NCBI RefSeq assembly: GCF_032854445.1
Contig: NC_088300.1
Span: 36,191,608 to 36,251,607 of the forward strand
DNA from: Liolophura sinensis
Taxonomy: Eukaryota; Mollusca; Polyplacophora; Chitonida; Chitonidae
Length of the DNA stretch: 60,000 nucleotides
Direction of reading: 5' to 3'
Shown: piece by piece, positions 1 to 11,587 of the stretch
Layout of the letters: every line of letters begins with the position of its first letter
Position numbering within the stretch: position 1 is the first letter of the stretch
Made by a program: the position numbers and the translations under genes
The notes under the pieces: model-generated
Told to the model about the DNA's origin: nothing
The model's database searches: none
The model's input: only the letters and a program-made list of their open reading frames with translations

Positions 1-303
1 ATCATATAATTAAGTTTTTGCTTTAGCAGTCTTCACTCATTTAATTTCTAGTTGACAGTGCATGCATTATATATAGATTGTTGGAATAAATTTGATCTGA
101 TTGGTTAATAGAATGATTGCCATTCTGATCAAAGCGTGCTTACACAATAGATCTTGACACATGTTAGGGCTGGTCACGGATAAAGCCCACTGGGAATGAA
201 CCCCCAAGGGTATATAGATAGCCTACCTAAAATTGAAGTAGGCTTTGTAATGGCGTTTGGAGACAAAATCGTTGTCCGATGGTTATGGAGATGTTTTAGC
301 ACA

Positions 304-665
304 GCATGACGAGTTCGACTGACGTCAGTTTTCTTTGTGTCGCTTGATTCCGTGGTGCGTCCTTGTGACGTAAATGAGCATGACGGGTTCAACGAAGTAA
401 TGTTTCTTTCTGACGCTGCATTCCATGGTGCGTCATTGTGACGTAAATGAGCATGACGGGTTCAACGAAGTAATGTTTCTTTCTGACGCTGCATTCCATG
501 GTGCGTCATTGTGACGTAAATGAGCATGACGGGTTCAACGAAGTAACGTTTCTTTGTGACGCTGCATTTCATGGTGCGTCATTGTGACGTAAATGAGCAT
601 GACGGGTTCAACGAAGTAACGTTTCTTTGTGACGCTGCATTCCATGGCACGTCATCGTGACGTCA
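304..665. repeat. 73-bp minisatellite, about 4.5 copies
   Basis: The segment TAAATGAGCATGACGGGTTC recurs at 371, 444, 517 and 590, giving an exact 73-bp spacing. A more diverged copy precedes it (about 304-370) and a partial copy follows. Each unit carries a TGACGT core, and the last partial copy contains GTGACGTCAC, a CRE-like palindrome. It lies in non-coding DNA upstream of the B4GALT7 exons. Confidence 0.9.
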
Positions 666-960
666 CGCCACCATACAGCCCTATTTGCATGTAATTTAGC
701 TTGCATGATATTTCTTAGCTCAGCTTTACATATACTCATACATACTCAAGAATGGCTTTCTGTTTGATAAATATTGTAGGGGCAAAATCGTTATCTGCGC
801 GTTGCGAAGGATATATGGGGATGTGAACCCTGGGTGTGAATTCCCATATACCCTTCTCAACAGGCGGATAACTTATAATTTCACCCTCATTATATAGACC
901 TCTATAGAGCAAGTTATTGGACCACCCTAGTGTGTAGTACATTTCTAGGGCCAGTACACT

Positions 961-1225
961 ATACCAGCCTCCGTGTCCGCATGTTCAGCGAGCGCACACA
1001 GCACTATGTTTCAGGAAGCTCTCACCAGTTTGATCACTGTGAGTTCAATTCCAGCTTGTGTTGGCCTTCCAGTCATACATGCAAAGGTCTGCCAATAATC
1101 TGGGGGTGGTTTTGAGTTTCCCCCCCAGGCTCTGCCAGGTTTCCTTGCACCATAATGCCTGCCGTCATCTTATAAGGGAATTATTCTTGAGTACGGCATA
1201 AAACACCAAGCAAGTAAATAAATAA
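961..1225 (+). mobile_element. tRNA-derived SINE, diverged
   Basis: It has the layout of the main SINE family of this window: a CCTCCGTG-like tRNA head, a B-box-like GTGAGTTCAATTCC, a middle block, then the tail block ending in TTCTTGAGTACGGCATAAAACACC and a TAAATAAATAA end. Several mismatches and small gaps against the full copies at 24508 and 58146 mark it as old. Confidence 0.8.
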
Positions 1226-1456
1226 CATATATAATGTAGATTCTTGGGTACGTCATTGTGTTAGCCAGGATATGGAAATGAAATTCTAGACTGTGCAGGT
1301 GATCCCCCTATTCTCTGCCCAGTTTTTATACTTTTTTTAAAGTTTTTTTTAACCCCAATATTTTAAGATATTTCAAATTGTACAAATAATTTTGTGTACG
1401 TGGTAAATTGTTTCTGAAAAGAAAACCTCACCCTATCAATATTTTCTTGTTTTCAG

Positions 1457-4400
1457 ATTTAACCGTGCTTCCCTTATCAATGTTGGGTTTTTGGAGTCGG
1501 CCAATGACACTGATTACATTGCCATGCATGATGTTGACCTTGTACCTCTGAACTTTGACCTGGATTATGGTTACCCGAAGGAAGGACCTTTCCATGTAGC
1601 CGCCCCTGAGCTTCACCCTCTGTATCATTACCCCACATTTGTGGGTGGTATTCTGCTTCTTACAAGGGACCAGTTTTTAAAGGTATGGGGAGAGCTATTC
1701 TCCTGTGAGTCCCTCTAGAGCTATGTGGTATAATTTGTGTTTTCAGTATTTGTCAGTATAGGTAACACTGATGACACTGCTGTCGTATCAAACAACAATT
1801 TCAACATTTTAGCCCATGTATAGCTAAAATAGCATGAAATGGTGATTTACTCAGATTGTCTATTAAAAAAGTTAATATGGGCCCCGTTTCACAAAGATGT
1901 TGCACATGTACGATATTAGCACATATACGACAGTGGGATGGTAATGGTGACATACAAAATATTGTACGACAAATGTACGGTAAAAAATGTTGTACGCCAC
2001 TTTGTGAAACTGCACCGTAAAGTACAGAGCATGGGACACTGGGGTTCCCCAGTCAAAACTGAGGATATTTAAACGTAATTACACACACTAGTGCTGGCGT
2101 CTTATCCAAGTTTGGTTCATACCTAATACTTCAGTATAAACTGCTGGGCCAATATGAGGCTGGGGTGTCGTGTCAGATTTATTTATTTCACAATTCCCAC
2201 TAGTTCTTGAAGGCACTGTTTTGTTTTTTCTTTGACGTTGAAAGTAATAAAAATTGAGTTAATTTTTCAAGCTTAGTATTACATTGGTATTATGTTGAAA
2301 TGGACTGACTTCAATCAGATAGTCCTTGAACATGTTGAAAGTGCTGGAGAATCTAGAATACATCTAGGGGCCTCCGTGGCTCATTTGGTTAGTGCGCTAG
2401 CGCAGCGTGATGACCCAGCAGTCTCTCAGCAACGCGGTTGTTTCCTCTCCGGCCGTACGTGGTAAGGTCTGCCAGCAACCTGCGGATGGTCGTGGGTTTC
2501 CCCCGGACTCTGCCCGGTTTCCATCCACCATAATGCTGGCCGCCATCGTATAAGTGAAATATTCTTGATCAAATCAAATAAATAAATAGAATACATCTAT
2601 TTCACCCTTAAATTCCATGAAAGTAGAGTACATGGAAGACAATGTTAATAGTTTTAACAGTGATGATGAGCTCTGTGCAGTGAGAGTCGCACTATGTGAC
2701 AGGTTGATCAGATTTTTGACGAGGGCCGTACACTTAGCGAGGGGCATGAGTGCTAGATGACATGAGCTTTTTTCGGGATGTTGCGGTACAGTCGGCTTGC
2801 AGTCTGTTGACAATACATCTTTGTTGAAATGGAAGTGAATCAGTGAATGGAAGTCTTTCATTCAGGATATGTGTGTATACAGAATGCTTTGTTACACTGA
2901 CAATGCATAGGCATCCTGTTTGATGCATCCGGAATTCCCAGGCTTTTCTCGTTATACAGGATTACCACGCCAAAAACTGAGCATACATTTTTGGTTTACA
3001 TGATATAGATTGAATTTTTTTGCATTTTTCCTCAATTACTGTAATTCTTCCGCTTTTTCGCATATTTGCAAGACGTTTATTCAAGCATATTCTGAAGGCA
3101 TTATTCTGTGTTGACTGATAAAATTATGCTTTTTGTGAAGCCCTGAGACTGGCCAATGCAACCAATGTAGTTTTGTCTCCAAAATCAAATGAAAAATGTG
3201 CATAAATTGCACTGAAAGTTACTCTTTTATATGTGAAAATTTTGAAGAATTAGGATGGGCAAATTATGCACTTTCAGAAAATATCACCTCCAGGAGTCTG
3301 CCATTTTCTTTTTTGGAGCAATAATGAATTGTTTAGCAGGTCCAATTCATCCTGAATTTCTACAGTTAATGTATACATGAAAATTTACTGAGCATGTTCA
3401 AATATGACATAGAAGGTTGCTCTCCAAAGTACATGCAAATTGTCCCACTATGTTTGTTTCAGAGTTACTCTTATAACATTCTCTGGCATAGTTGTGTCAC
3501 AGAGCTCTTAATTATAACGCAAGTCCTCATTGTAACATTACATTGCAAATCTTTTGATTTCTCCATGGTTACCTGTTTTGACTGACAGTTGCCTATTAAA
3601 TGTTGTTTTTGATTGACAGGTGGATGGAATGTCAAACAAGTACTGGGGGTGGGGCAGAGAAGACGATGAGTTTTTTGTCCGCATGAAGCAGGCCAAGTTG
3701 ACAGTAAGGAATGGGGATTTGTATATACCTATAACCTATGTTTATTGTTCAGAACTTACCGTTTATGTAGACTTACATGTTTTCACAAATTTGTGACCAA
3801 ATACGCCTCATAATACTGTTCAAATTGCTTAAATTTTACTAACTAGAAATGTGTGTATGTGAAGTTTAAATTATTTTTCACCTGATTAGATGACAGACAT
3901 ACTAAGATTTAAATTTAAACGCTCAGTGATTCTCACATTTACGTAAGGTTTCGGTACCTTGTATTTATTAAAAGAACAGTTAGTTTGTGAACAGTTATAA
4001 TTTAGCTGTGTATTTTCATGCGTGATAAGAATGTGAATACATTTAATATAAACCAGATCTTGTGTTGTTCATATGCCTAATGCGTTGTTCATATGCCTAA
4101 TGTGTTGTTCATATGCCTAATGTGTTGTTCATATGCCTAGTGTGTTGTTCATATGCCTAATAACACACCCCACTTTTTTACTGATGCCATCAACATATAA
4201 ACATTTCGTGTATTTCATGTTCAGGTGTATAGACCAGAGGGCATCACCACCGGTAAGAAGACATTTCACCACATCCATGACCGACGTAAGAGGTCCAGAG
4301 ACAACAAGCGTTATTTCAATCAAAAAGAGGTAAAAAAAAAAAGATGTCCTCATTCGACATACATAAACATAATCTGTATCCAAATGTGTGTTTCTCCGTA

Positions 4401-5179
4401 CATTTTGTCACTGAGGTCTGGCCGAGTTGTTAAGAGTGCTCAAACCTGAATTTGACCTATGAGGAAGGTCATGTGTTCAGATCTCATTGAGCTCATACTT
4501 AAGTTTGGAGGTAAAAATTTCCCCTGCGATCACAGTTAGCACAATTTACAATCTGTTGAAAACCACTGGTCCTCCACCGGTATTGTGTCACATGTAGGAA
4601 AGTTTGCCAGTGACTTGCCAAAGGTCTGTGGTTTCCTCCAACCATAGTGCTGACTGCCATTGTATAAGTGAAAAATTGTTGAAAATGGCATGAAACATTC
4701 CAATAAATGAATATATTAAGCTAAGCAACATTTATATAAATTGGGAGGTTTTGAAAAGTCATGGCAAGGCCATTCCCTAGTTCTGTTATGTATCACCATG
4801 ACCCTCAATGCGGAAATAAACTATTCTTAAATATGATGTAAAGTATCATGCACATGTATATTCGGATAGCTTCAAGATGAGGAATACGTGTCCATACTTA
4901 GTACATCTCTCAAGTAGTCAAGAATCCATGCCTGTCATTTTATAATTGCTGGGATGTTTTCCCCACCTACAGATTACCAGACGGCGTGACAGAGAGACAG
5001 GGGTGAACACTGTACAATACAAGGTACAGAGCCTAAAGAAACTGACGATAGACGGGGCTCCTCTGACAATAATGAATATCATGCTTAGCTGTGATTTAAC
5101 TGTCACACCTTGGTGTTTAAAACCTGAAGATCATGCCAAATACTTGGACAGTAAAGGGAAAGTATTGCCAGATAACTAA
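1457..5179 (+). CDS. B4GALT7: Beta-1,4-galactosyltransferase 7, 3' part of gene (four coding exons)
   Basis: Golgi type II enzyme that adds galactose from UDP-Gal to xylose on proteoglycan core proteins, the second step of the glycosaminoglycan tetrasaccharide linker. Exons: 1457-1682, 3620-3703, 4225-4329 and 4973-5179 (TAA at 5177-5179), all with AG/GT borders and compatible phases; the last three start in phase 0. Visible motifs: [14 protein letters not shown], then HDVDL with the metal-binding DVD at 1530-1538, [16 protein letters not shown], and the catalytic-site signature [10 protein letters not shown] in exon 2. Exon 3 gives [14 protein letters not shown] and exon 4 gives GVNTVQYKV and TPWC, all typical of family GT7 beta4GalT7 enzymes. 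The protein runs about 20 residues past TPWC. The transmembrane and stem regions are missing because the 5' exons lie outside the window. No frameshift or lost key residue was seen. Confidence 0.95.
1879..2016. repeat. Short palindromic element (GTTTCACAAAG type)
   Basis: It begins GGGCCCCGTTTCACAAAG and ends CTTTGTGAAACTGCACC, forming imperfect terminal inverted repeats around a GTACGA-rich core. A shorter relative with the same ends lies at 20533-20593, which argues for a dispersed MITE-like family. It sits in the intron between the first two B4GALT7 exons of the window. Confidence 0.65.
2366..2585 (+). mobile_element. tRNA-derived SINE with internal deletion
   Basis: It starts GGGGCCTCCGTGGCTCATTTGG (A-box-like) and runs through the middle and tail blocks to AAATAAATAAATAG. 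The segment that normally contains the B-box (GTGAGTTCAAGTCC) is missing, so the copy cannot be an active source. Confidence 0.85.
4061..4160. repeat. 20-bp tandem repeat, five copies
   Basis: The unit TGTGTTGTTCATATGCCTAA is repeated exactly five times with one or two substitutions. It ends 64 bp before the 4225 acceptor of B4GALT7, so it occupies the region where the branch point would be expected. Confidence 0.95.
4402..4715 (+). mobile_element. Second SINE family with Leu/Ser-tRNA-like head
   Basis: The head GGTCTGGCCGAGTTGTTAAG resembles a Leu or Ser tRNA A-box, and GTGTTCAGATCTC resembles a B-box. The 3' half (GCCAGTGACTTGCC ... CCATTGTATAAGTG ... AATAAATGAAT) matches the tail of the main SINE family. 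A different tRNA head is therefore joined to a related tail. Not a functional tRNA gene. Confidence 0.7.
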
Positions 5180-5448
5180 TTATATGAACAGGATTTTTTT
5201 GTCTCATTTCCCTTTTTTTTTGGTTTTAATGATTGACATATTTTTGCATATAGCCATTGGTTCCAGGCCTGCTTGGTGTATGTAATTGTTACATAAAAAA
5301 TTTGGTTCCATACAACATGTATGTTTCATTCCCCTACCCCTTTGGTAACTGGCCTGTACGTAGTACACAAGAGCTTACGTGATATCAGTGATATAGAGGT
5401 ACATGTAGGTGTACATTTAGTACAGCGAATGTTTATTCTTTGTTAACA

Positions 5449-5728
5449 TTTTATTTGTTTATTTATTTGATTGGTGTTTTACGCCATACTCAAGAATATT
5501 TCACTTACATAATGGCAGCCAGCATTATGGTGGGAGAAAACCGACAACGATTTTCTCCGGGGGAAACCCATGACGATTCACAGGTTGCTAGCAGACCTTC
5601 CCACGTACGGCCGGAGAGAAAGCCAGCGTGGGCTGGACTTGAACTCACAGAGACTGGATTGGTGAGAGGCTCCTGGGTATTTACACTATGCTGGCATGCT
5701 AACCAACTCGACCACAGGGGCTCCCCAT
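5449..5728 (-). mobile_element. tRNA-derived SINE, near full length
   Basis: Read on the minus strand it has the head GGAGCCCCTGTGGTCGAGTTGG, then the B-box-like and GC-rich middle block, and the tail ending in the TTTATTTATTTGATTGG complement. It is a moderately diverged member of the main family. Confidence 0.85.
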
Positions 5729-7129
5729 GAAGACTTCATGAAATATTTTCTTGGGAATTCTCCTTCCTCCATTGTTCTCACTACATTTCATAGGGCCATT
5801 TCAGCTTACATTATGTTCATTCGACATCACTGGACATCCACGATTATGGATTGCTATCACTCTGTCACAATTGGGAAGTTATTTGCCAGAGGTTGGCAGT
5901 TTATTCTGGGCACTCTGGTTTCCTTCACCCTTAAAACTTGACATGGCTGACTGCTGTTGTATTGGTGAAATTTTCTTGAATGGGCACCAATCAGTCAATC
6001 ATCATTTTACAGGAAATGACTGGCTAGAAACTGGCTAGAACCCAGCTCAGCCATTCCATCTAGTCAAGATCCAGATAATCTTTGTTATTATCTTTAAATT
6101 AATTACAGTTTCACGGCACACTCAAGAATTTTTTGCTTACAAGATGGCAGTCAGTCTTAAGGAAAGGGTGCCCAGGTACACCACCGACCTTTGCCAACTA
6201 TCAAACTTTCCAAACAAATTGACAACTGCTTATTTTGTATTCTGCAAAACTACGTGGTCACAATTCTTCACTGTGGTGTGACATTGTAAAGGTTATAAAC
6301 AATTTCCCACCTCTAGTTCTTTATGAAATGTATTTGTAATTTACTTTCTATGATCTATTTCTGTGATTTTGATCGAGGACTACCATATGAAAGATCGATG
6401 CCATAGTATTACATGTAGCAAGGCTGAAGGTGATGGTCAACACCTTTCAGCTCTTAAACTTACAGTTGTTAGTACATGTATTATAATTATAATGTGAAAC
6501 AAGTACATGTATGTACTTCCTCACGGGAGTAAGTTTATAACTGGATTTTAATCTTACGACCTACAGAGTAATTTTATCTTGGGTTGTTTAGTCAAGACTC
6601 CTTGAGACTCGTTAAGGTCATGAAGGTCGGACTGGGGGTGCTTATAGCAGGTTTCATACAATCTTGAAAACTTTGAAAAGCTTGGAAATAGAAAGGAAGT
6701 AGAAAAGTCATTTACTTAGCTATTATCTAGCTGAACTAATAAGGTCATGGTACATTGCTGTATTTATTGTGGAAAATGTGAGTTTTGGGCTTGGAAAAGC
6801 CTGAAAATTTGAAATCTTATTATAGGAACTGGTTCAAGCTCTCACTTTTTACAGGTACGGACTCAAGGTTTTGTTAACATCCGCAGTGGATTGTCAGACT
6901 CCAGTACAGGACTCGATATCGATTCTGTGTGTCACAGGTAGTATTCCTGTATGTTTATAGGAATTCTTCGTTTGATAGAATAGGCTTGTACAGAGTAGTA
7001 TCAGGTTATCTAGCTTTAGGAAGCCAAATGTACTTGATCTGTAAATCATTTTTGTTTCTGATGTAGGAGGAATGGAGAGGGTCACTGACCAAAGAATCTA
7101 ACAGAAACAACAGTACCACTACAGATATT

Positions 7130-7640
7130 GTCGTTCAACAATATTACCATGGTCATGACTCACATATTGTACATGCACATCTAAACCAATATCATCATGA
7201 CTCATGTGTTGTCTAACAACACCGCCACTATCATCACTGACGTTTTGTACATCCAAAACAGTATCATCATGACTCGTGTTGTCTAACAATACCACTATCC
7301 TAACTTATATGTATGTTTAAAACCACCTTCATGAATCACATGTTGTCTAACTACAATACCGCCTTCATGACTCACATGTTGTCTAACTACAATACTGCCT
7401 TCATGACTCAAATGTTGTCTAACTACAAGACCGCCTTCATGACTCGGATGTTGTATAACTTCAATACCACCTTCATGACTCACATTTTATCTAACTTCAA
7501 TACCACCTTCATGACTCACATTTTGTCGATCAACAATACCACTATCATCACTTACATACTGTCCATCTAGTACAATATCATCTCATGTTGTCTAACAACA
7601 ATACCATTATCATGACTGTCACATATTGTCCAACAAGAGC
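7130..7640. repeat. 36-bp minisatellite, about 14 diverged copies
   Basis: Variants of TTCATGACTCACATGTTGTC plus AACTACAATACCGCC repeat with 36-bp spacing, for example GTCTAACTAC at 7345 and 7381. Edge units are more diverged than central ones. Since 36 is a multiple of three, short ORFs run through it on both strands; they are not genes. Confidence 0.85.
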
Positions 7641-8694
7641 GTCATGGGGGCTCTTGCTAGTTCAGACAGTTCTGATTATCATGACACTTGACCAAATATA
7701 ATGACATTTGCATTGATAAAGTATCCAGATTAAAGTTTAAAAGTAATACCTTTCTACGTTTGTGATGTTGCATAACTGACTTATGGCACTTCAAATTACC
7801 GGTAAACTTAAACGCACATATTGTCTATGTCAAGTTGAAATTGTCGCCATGTTGTTAATTTAAACCAATTAGGCCGAGTTATTTCTGCATTCAGAGAACA
7901 AGATGTTTTGGCAAACACTGTTTTGCTAGTTAGCCATATGAGCTGTACGAGTGACGCTACATGGTGTTTCCAGTTTCACTAAAACCTCTTACTCCATGGC
8001 CTTGTGAGAATTTCACATAAAACTCTGATTTACAGTTACCAAACATGTCAGAAAAAATTGTTATGGCAGTCTTAACAGGTCTGTTTCCACCCGTCTCTCG
8101 AAAAAAATAAGATCATGTTGGGTTTTTTTAAGCCCACATGTAGGGACTGCATGTATACATTTTTAAAGGCTGGGCAGTGCTCACATGATCATTGTACATT
8201 TAATGTATTGTAGTATTATATACATGTCATAAGTATTTATGAATATAAGGCCTTTGGACGTGAAAACCACCTCCATTTTCACCACCCTGACCACAGAGCT
8301 TCCCCACATTAATTATCACATACTGAAAGGTTGACTGAATCCTTCAAATACTTCCCTCCTTCGAATGCGAAGGGGGCACCTGGGATTAGTAACACAATGC
8401 ATTTGATATAAGCTGACTTCAGACTTAGTTTCACGTTTTTACCATATTTCATAGATCAGGGGCCACTTTCTTGGGACTTCCTGTGGAGATCTTGCAATAT
8501 GGATGATTCAGTGGCCTTCGTCCAATGTACAAAGTAGTGCAATTATTTTAATTCTTTATTTTATGCATGTCTTTCATACACCGGTATATTTAATATGAAA
8601 TCGATGGTTACATTTATCCACATGTACATGGCTGTGCTCTTGGACAAATATTATTGTCCCATGTGGGCACTGTACATGTATGCTTTTACTTTGA

Positions 8695-8700
8695 AATAAA
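8695..8700 (+). terminator. Candidate B4GALT7 polyadenylation signal
   Basis: AATAAA followed within about 30 bp by a T/GT-rich stretch (ATCTTTGTCATTGTTTTGTAAG), which is the usual arrangement of a cleavage and polyadenylation site. It is about 3.5 kb after the stop codon. Assignment to B4GALT7 is inference. Confidence 0.4.
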
Positions 8701-8997
8701 AGCAAAATGCATTTGAACAATATCTTTGTCATTGTTTTGTAAGTGCACTGTGGATTTACTGATTTGTAACACTCTATAATGTCAATGTGTTTACTTTAAA
8801 GATGGTATTTAATTATCATGGATTTATGTATGTGGAGGATAGTAATGTATTTCTCACAAAGAAAGTTTTTCATATTTGATCAGTATGTAGACCACTTTAT
8901 AACAGTGTATCGCTCTAGCAGGCCAGTCCCAGTGTAATATATAGACCCCGTCATAACAGTGTCTCCCTCTAACAGACCAGTCCCAGTGCCGTTATCA

Positions 8998-9062
8998 TTT
9001 ATTTGATTGTTTAAACGGCTATGTCTAGAATTTTTCACTTACACTACAGCGGCACACCATAT
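8998..9062 (-). mobile_element. SINE tail fragment
   Basis: ATTTATTTGATTG followed by a degraded version of the tail block (TTTTTCACTTACACTACAGCGGC) matches the 3' end of the main SINE family in minus orientation. The head is absent. Confidence 0.55.
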
Positions 9063-11587
9063 TGACTGAAGATAAGTGACACTTATTGTCACAAAAGTGC
9101 ACAATTCTGTTACAGAATTCTACATTTTGTAAAATTCTACAATCTTGAAGACAATATTTAATGGACTACTGGGCAGTAGCCTACTTATTAGTGACATGCA
9201 GTTTCATTTTATAGGTTTTTATTTGTTTTCTGTATACTTTGGGCTGCTTTAGTATGACATCTTTTCAGCAGAGTTAAACATTTTCCTGTAAAATAACTTC
9301 TTTAACAGTAATTATTTCTCTGTAATTCAAATATTTACTCCATGGTTGAAACACGGATATTGATATCATTGCTGGTAAACAGTTTTATAATCAGTCATTC
9401 TCACAAGTAGGTCTAGAAAACATATCAAAAGATTCAGATGAACTTGTACGCACTTACAAGCCAAGGTGTTATAATGATGTAAAGACAATTCATCCACTAT
9501 CTTTCAAAATTCTAACCGTGTATCCTATACGACCAGCAGGACTGCGCCATAACAAGCTTTAGGGAGTTATCTCCCTTGAAATCAAGATATCCTGAAAACA
9601 AAGTATTACACCATGGTATATCCAAGTCCAAAATGTTTATTGGCGGAGCTCAGACAGATTCAATCTGTAAAAAGTTTGGCAACTACACAAGATTTGTGAA
9701 GAGTTAAAAAACGAAAGAACTGTATTAGGATATAGATATGTATGTAATATGTGTGAAATGTTCAAATGTTCACAACTGGCTAATTTCTACTGACCAACCA
9801 CAAGTCTAAACAAAACAAAGCCATACCTAAATCAAGTCATATACTAGACTTTAAAAATTGTATACAATCTCATTGTTCTCTGAGCGAAGGCCATCCATTA
9901 AATTGGGCAAAATACCTCTGTAATGCTATCCATCTACGGATGAGGCAGAACAACAAATGCTATTTGATATATACATTTACACTACATAAATTCGAGGTAT
10001 ATATATACTCCACAAAAGCAGAGTTTACACTGATTAAAAAAAAAACATATCATATTGGCAAGATCATCCAATACAAACTGGCAATACATTCTACCTTTCT
10101 ACATGTACTAAAAATGTAAACAATAATAGTTAAACAACTAACAAACAGTACTGATGGCAATTACAAAGCCTCAAATGTAAATAGATAATTCACTCATGTA
10201 CTGTAGTCTTCCCAATAGTCCTACGGGCCACTTCTAGACATCCAAGTTTACTTATAACTTGGCTCGTAAGTGAGGAAAGTTATCTCTGTAATATTTTTTT
10301 GACAAACTGGGTTTAGTATTACATGTAGTTCAGTGACATTGGAATAGTGTATCACGTGCTAATAGGTTCACCAACTGTTTACAATAGTTATGAGGTATTT
10401 TGGAATACAATCACTTTATTTACAAGTAAAAATGGATTTTGTTATATATATGCACACAGTACACACATTTCTTTCTTCATAAAACGGGCTGAGGAGAAAA
10501 TGGCGAAACCCTTCACATTGTTATTCTCTTTCTGGAAAATGTTGTTGTGGTTGACCTTCACAGAACATAATTATTACAGCATCACTTTTTTCCCCAGCAC
10601 TTTTTATTTATTACTATATCTTGCTCATCACATAATCAACACAAAGTCACAGGTTACCTCCCTTATCTTGGCTGGACGGAAGCACCTGACATTCTTTGAA
10701 TGTACAAACACGATTTCATCTCATAAAGTCACATCATTAATAAACTACATGTAAAGTAAACAATAAATACATGCATTATAAAAAGTGTATAATAAATTAC
10801 TTAAGTTTTCATACAACAGAAAAAATATATCTATATGAAAGAGTTTTTATATTGAAGTGTATAGACATTATTTTAATACTTAAACAGTGTTTATTAGGCA
10901 CAAAGACAATAATATATATCACATGTATGTGTCAAAATATTCTTTTTGGCATTTGGTGACTTCATGTTGCTGTGTGTGTTCATTTTTGAGTGTACATTGC
11001 TACTGTCACACACATATGTACACACACACTGACCGCAGCACTTTACTTACTTAAACTACTGACTGAAGAATTCAGTCAAAGGAACAACGAACAAACATGT
11101 AGGGATATCACTTACATAGTCAATAAAATATAAATATTTATACAAATATAAATAAAATAGCAGGATTACAAAATAAGACTTGCACAATTTAACTGCATTC
11201 TTTCACTGAACCCAGCTGAAATCAATACAAAAATGCGATTAGCCAATACATAGCCAGCAACATCTCTAGCTGCTCAGCCTCTAGATGCACAACACATTAA
11301 AATAGTGCATACAAGTATTAGCCATAATCTTAATGTACAGTATTTGAAAAAATTATTTTAACTGTTGTTTCCAAGGAATTTTCAAATTCAAAATATTATA
11401 TAATAAAATTCAAAAGTACATACCAAAAAAAAAAAAAAAAAAAAAGGAATGAAAAAGGACTTCACTTCACTTGCTTCATAGAGACCTTACAAACGTGACC
11501 AACACAAACCTTTCTTTTTGTAACCTATATTACCCAAAATTCCTTTTCTATTCAATATAATTTTCACACTTCTGCTGTTGGCCTTGA
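9063..11587 (-). other. BTBD16 3' UTR and intergenic space
   Basis: AT-rich, with no exon-like coding. On the minus strand AATAAA occurs at 10603-10608, 10415-10420 and 9636-9641, any of which could end the BTBD16 transcript. A 22-bp poly-A run on the plus strand lies near 11424. The gap between the candidate ends of the two convergent genes is about 1-2 kb. Confidence 0.4.

Larger units (their letters stand above)
1..1456. other. Upstream intronic stretch of B4GALT7, no exon seen
   Basis: No coding exon is recognisable here. The first B4GALT7 exon in the window begins at 1457 with one base that completes a split codon, so the preceding exon must lie upstream, probably before the window. The stretch holds a 73-bp minisatellite (about 304-665) and a SINE (961-1225). 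The rest is AT-rich single-copy sequence with a pyrimidine-rich run before the acceptor at 1456. Confidence 0.6.
5180..8700 (+). other. Probable 3' UTR and downstream region of B4GALT7
   Basis: After the stop at 5179 no further exon fits. The first canonical AATAAA that I see on this strand is at 8695-8700, followed by a GT-rich stretch. The interval holds one nearly complete SINE (5449-5728), SINE scraps near 5900-6240 and a 36-bp minisatellite (7130-7640). Transcript length cannot be settled from sequence. Confidence 0.4.

Noticed and set aside
7295-7570. Short repetitive ORFs on both strands
   Set aside because: Product of the 36-bp minisatellite.
10347-10754. 135-codon plus-strand ORF as a gene
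   Set aside because: No recognisable domain, AT-driven hydrophobic composition, and located in the probable 3' region of BTBD16.
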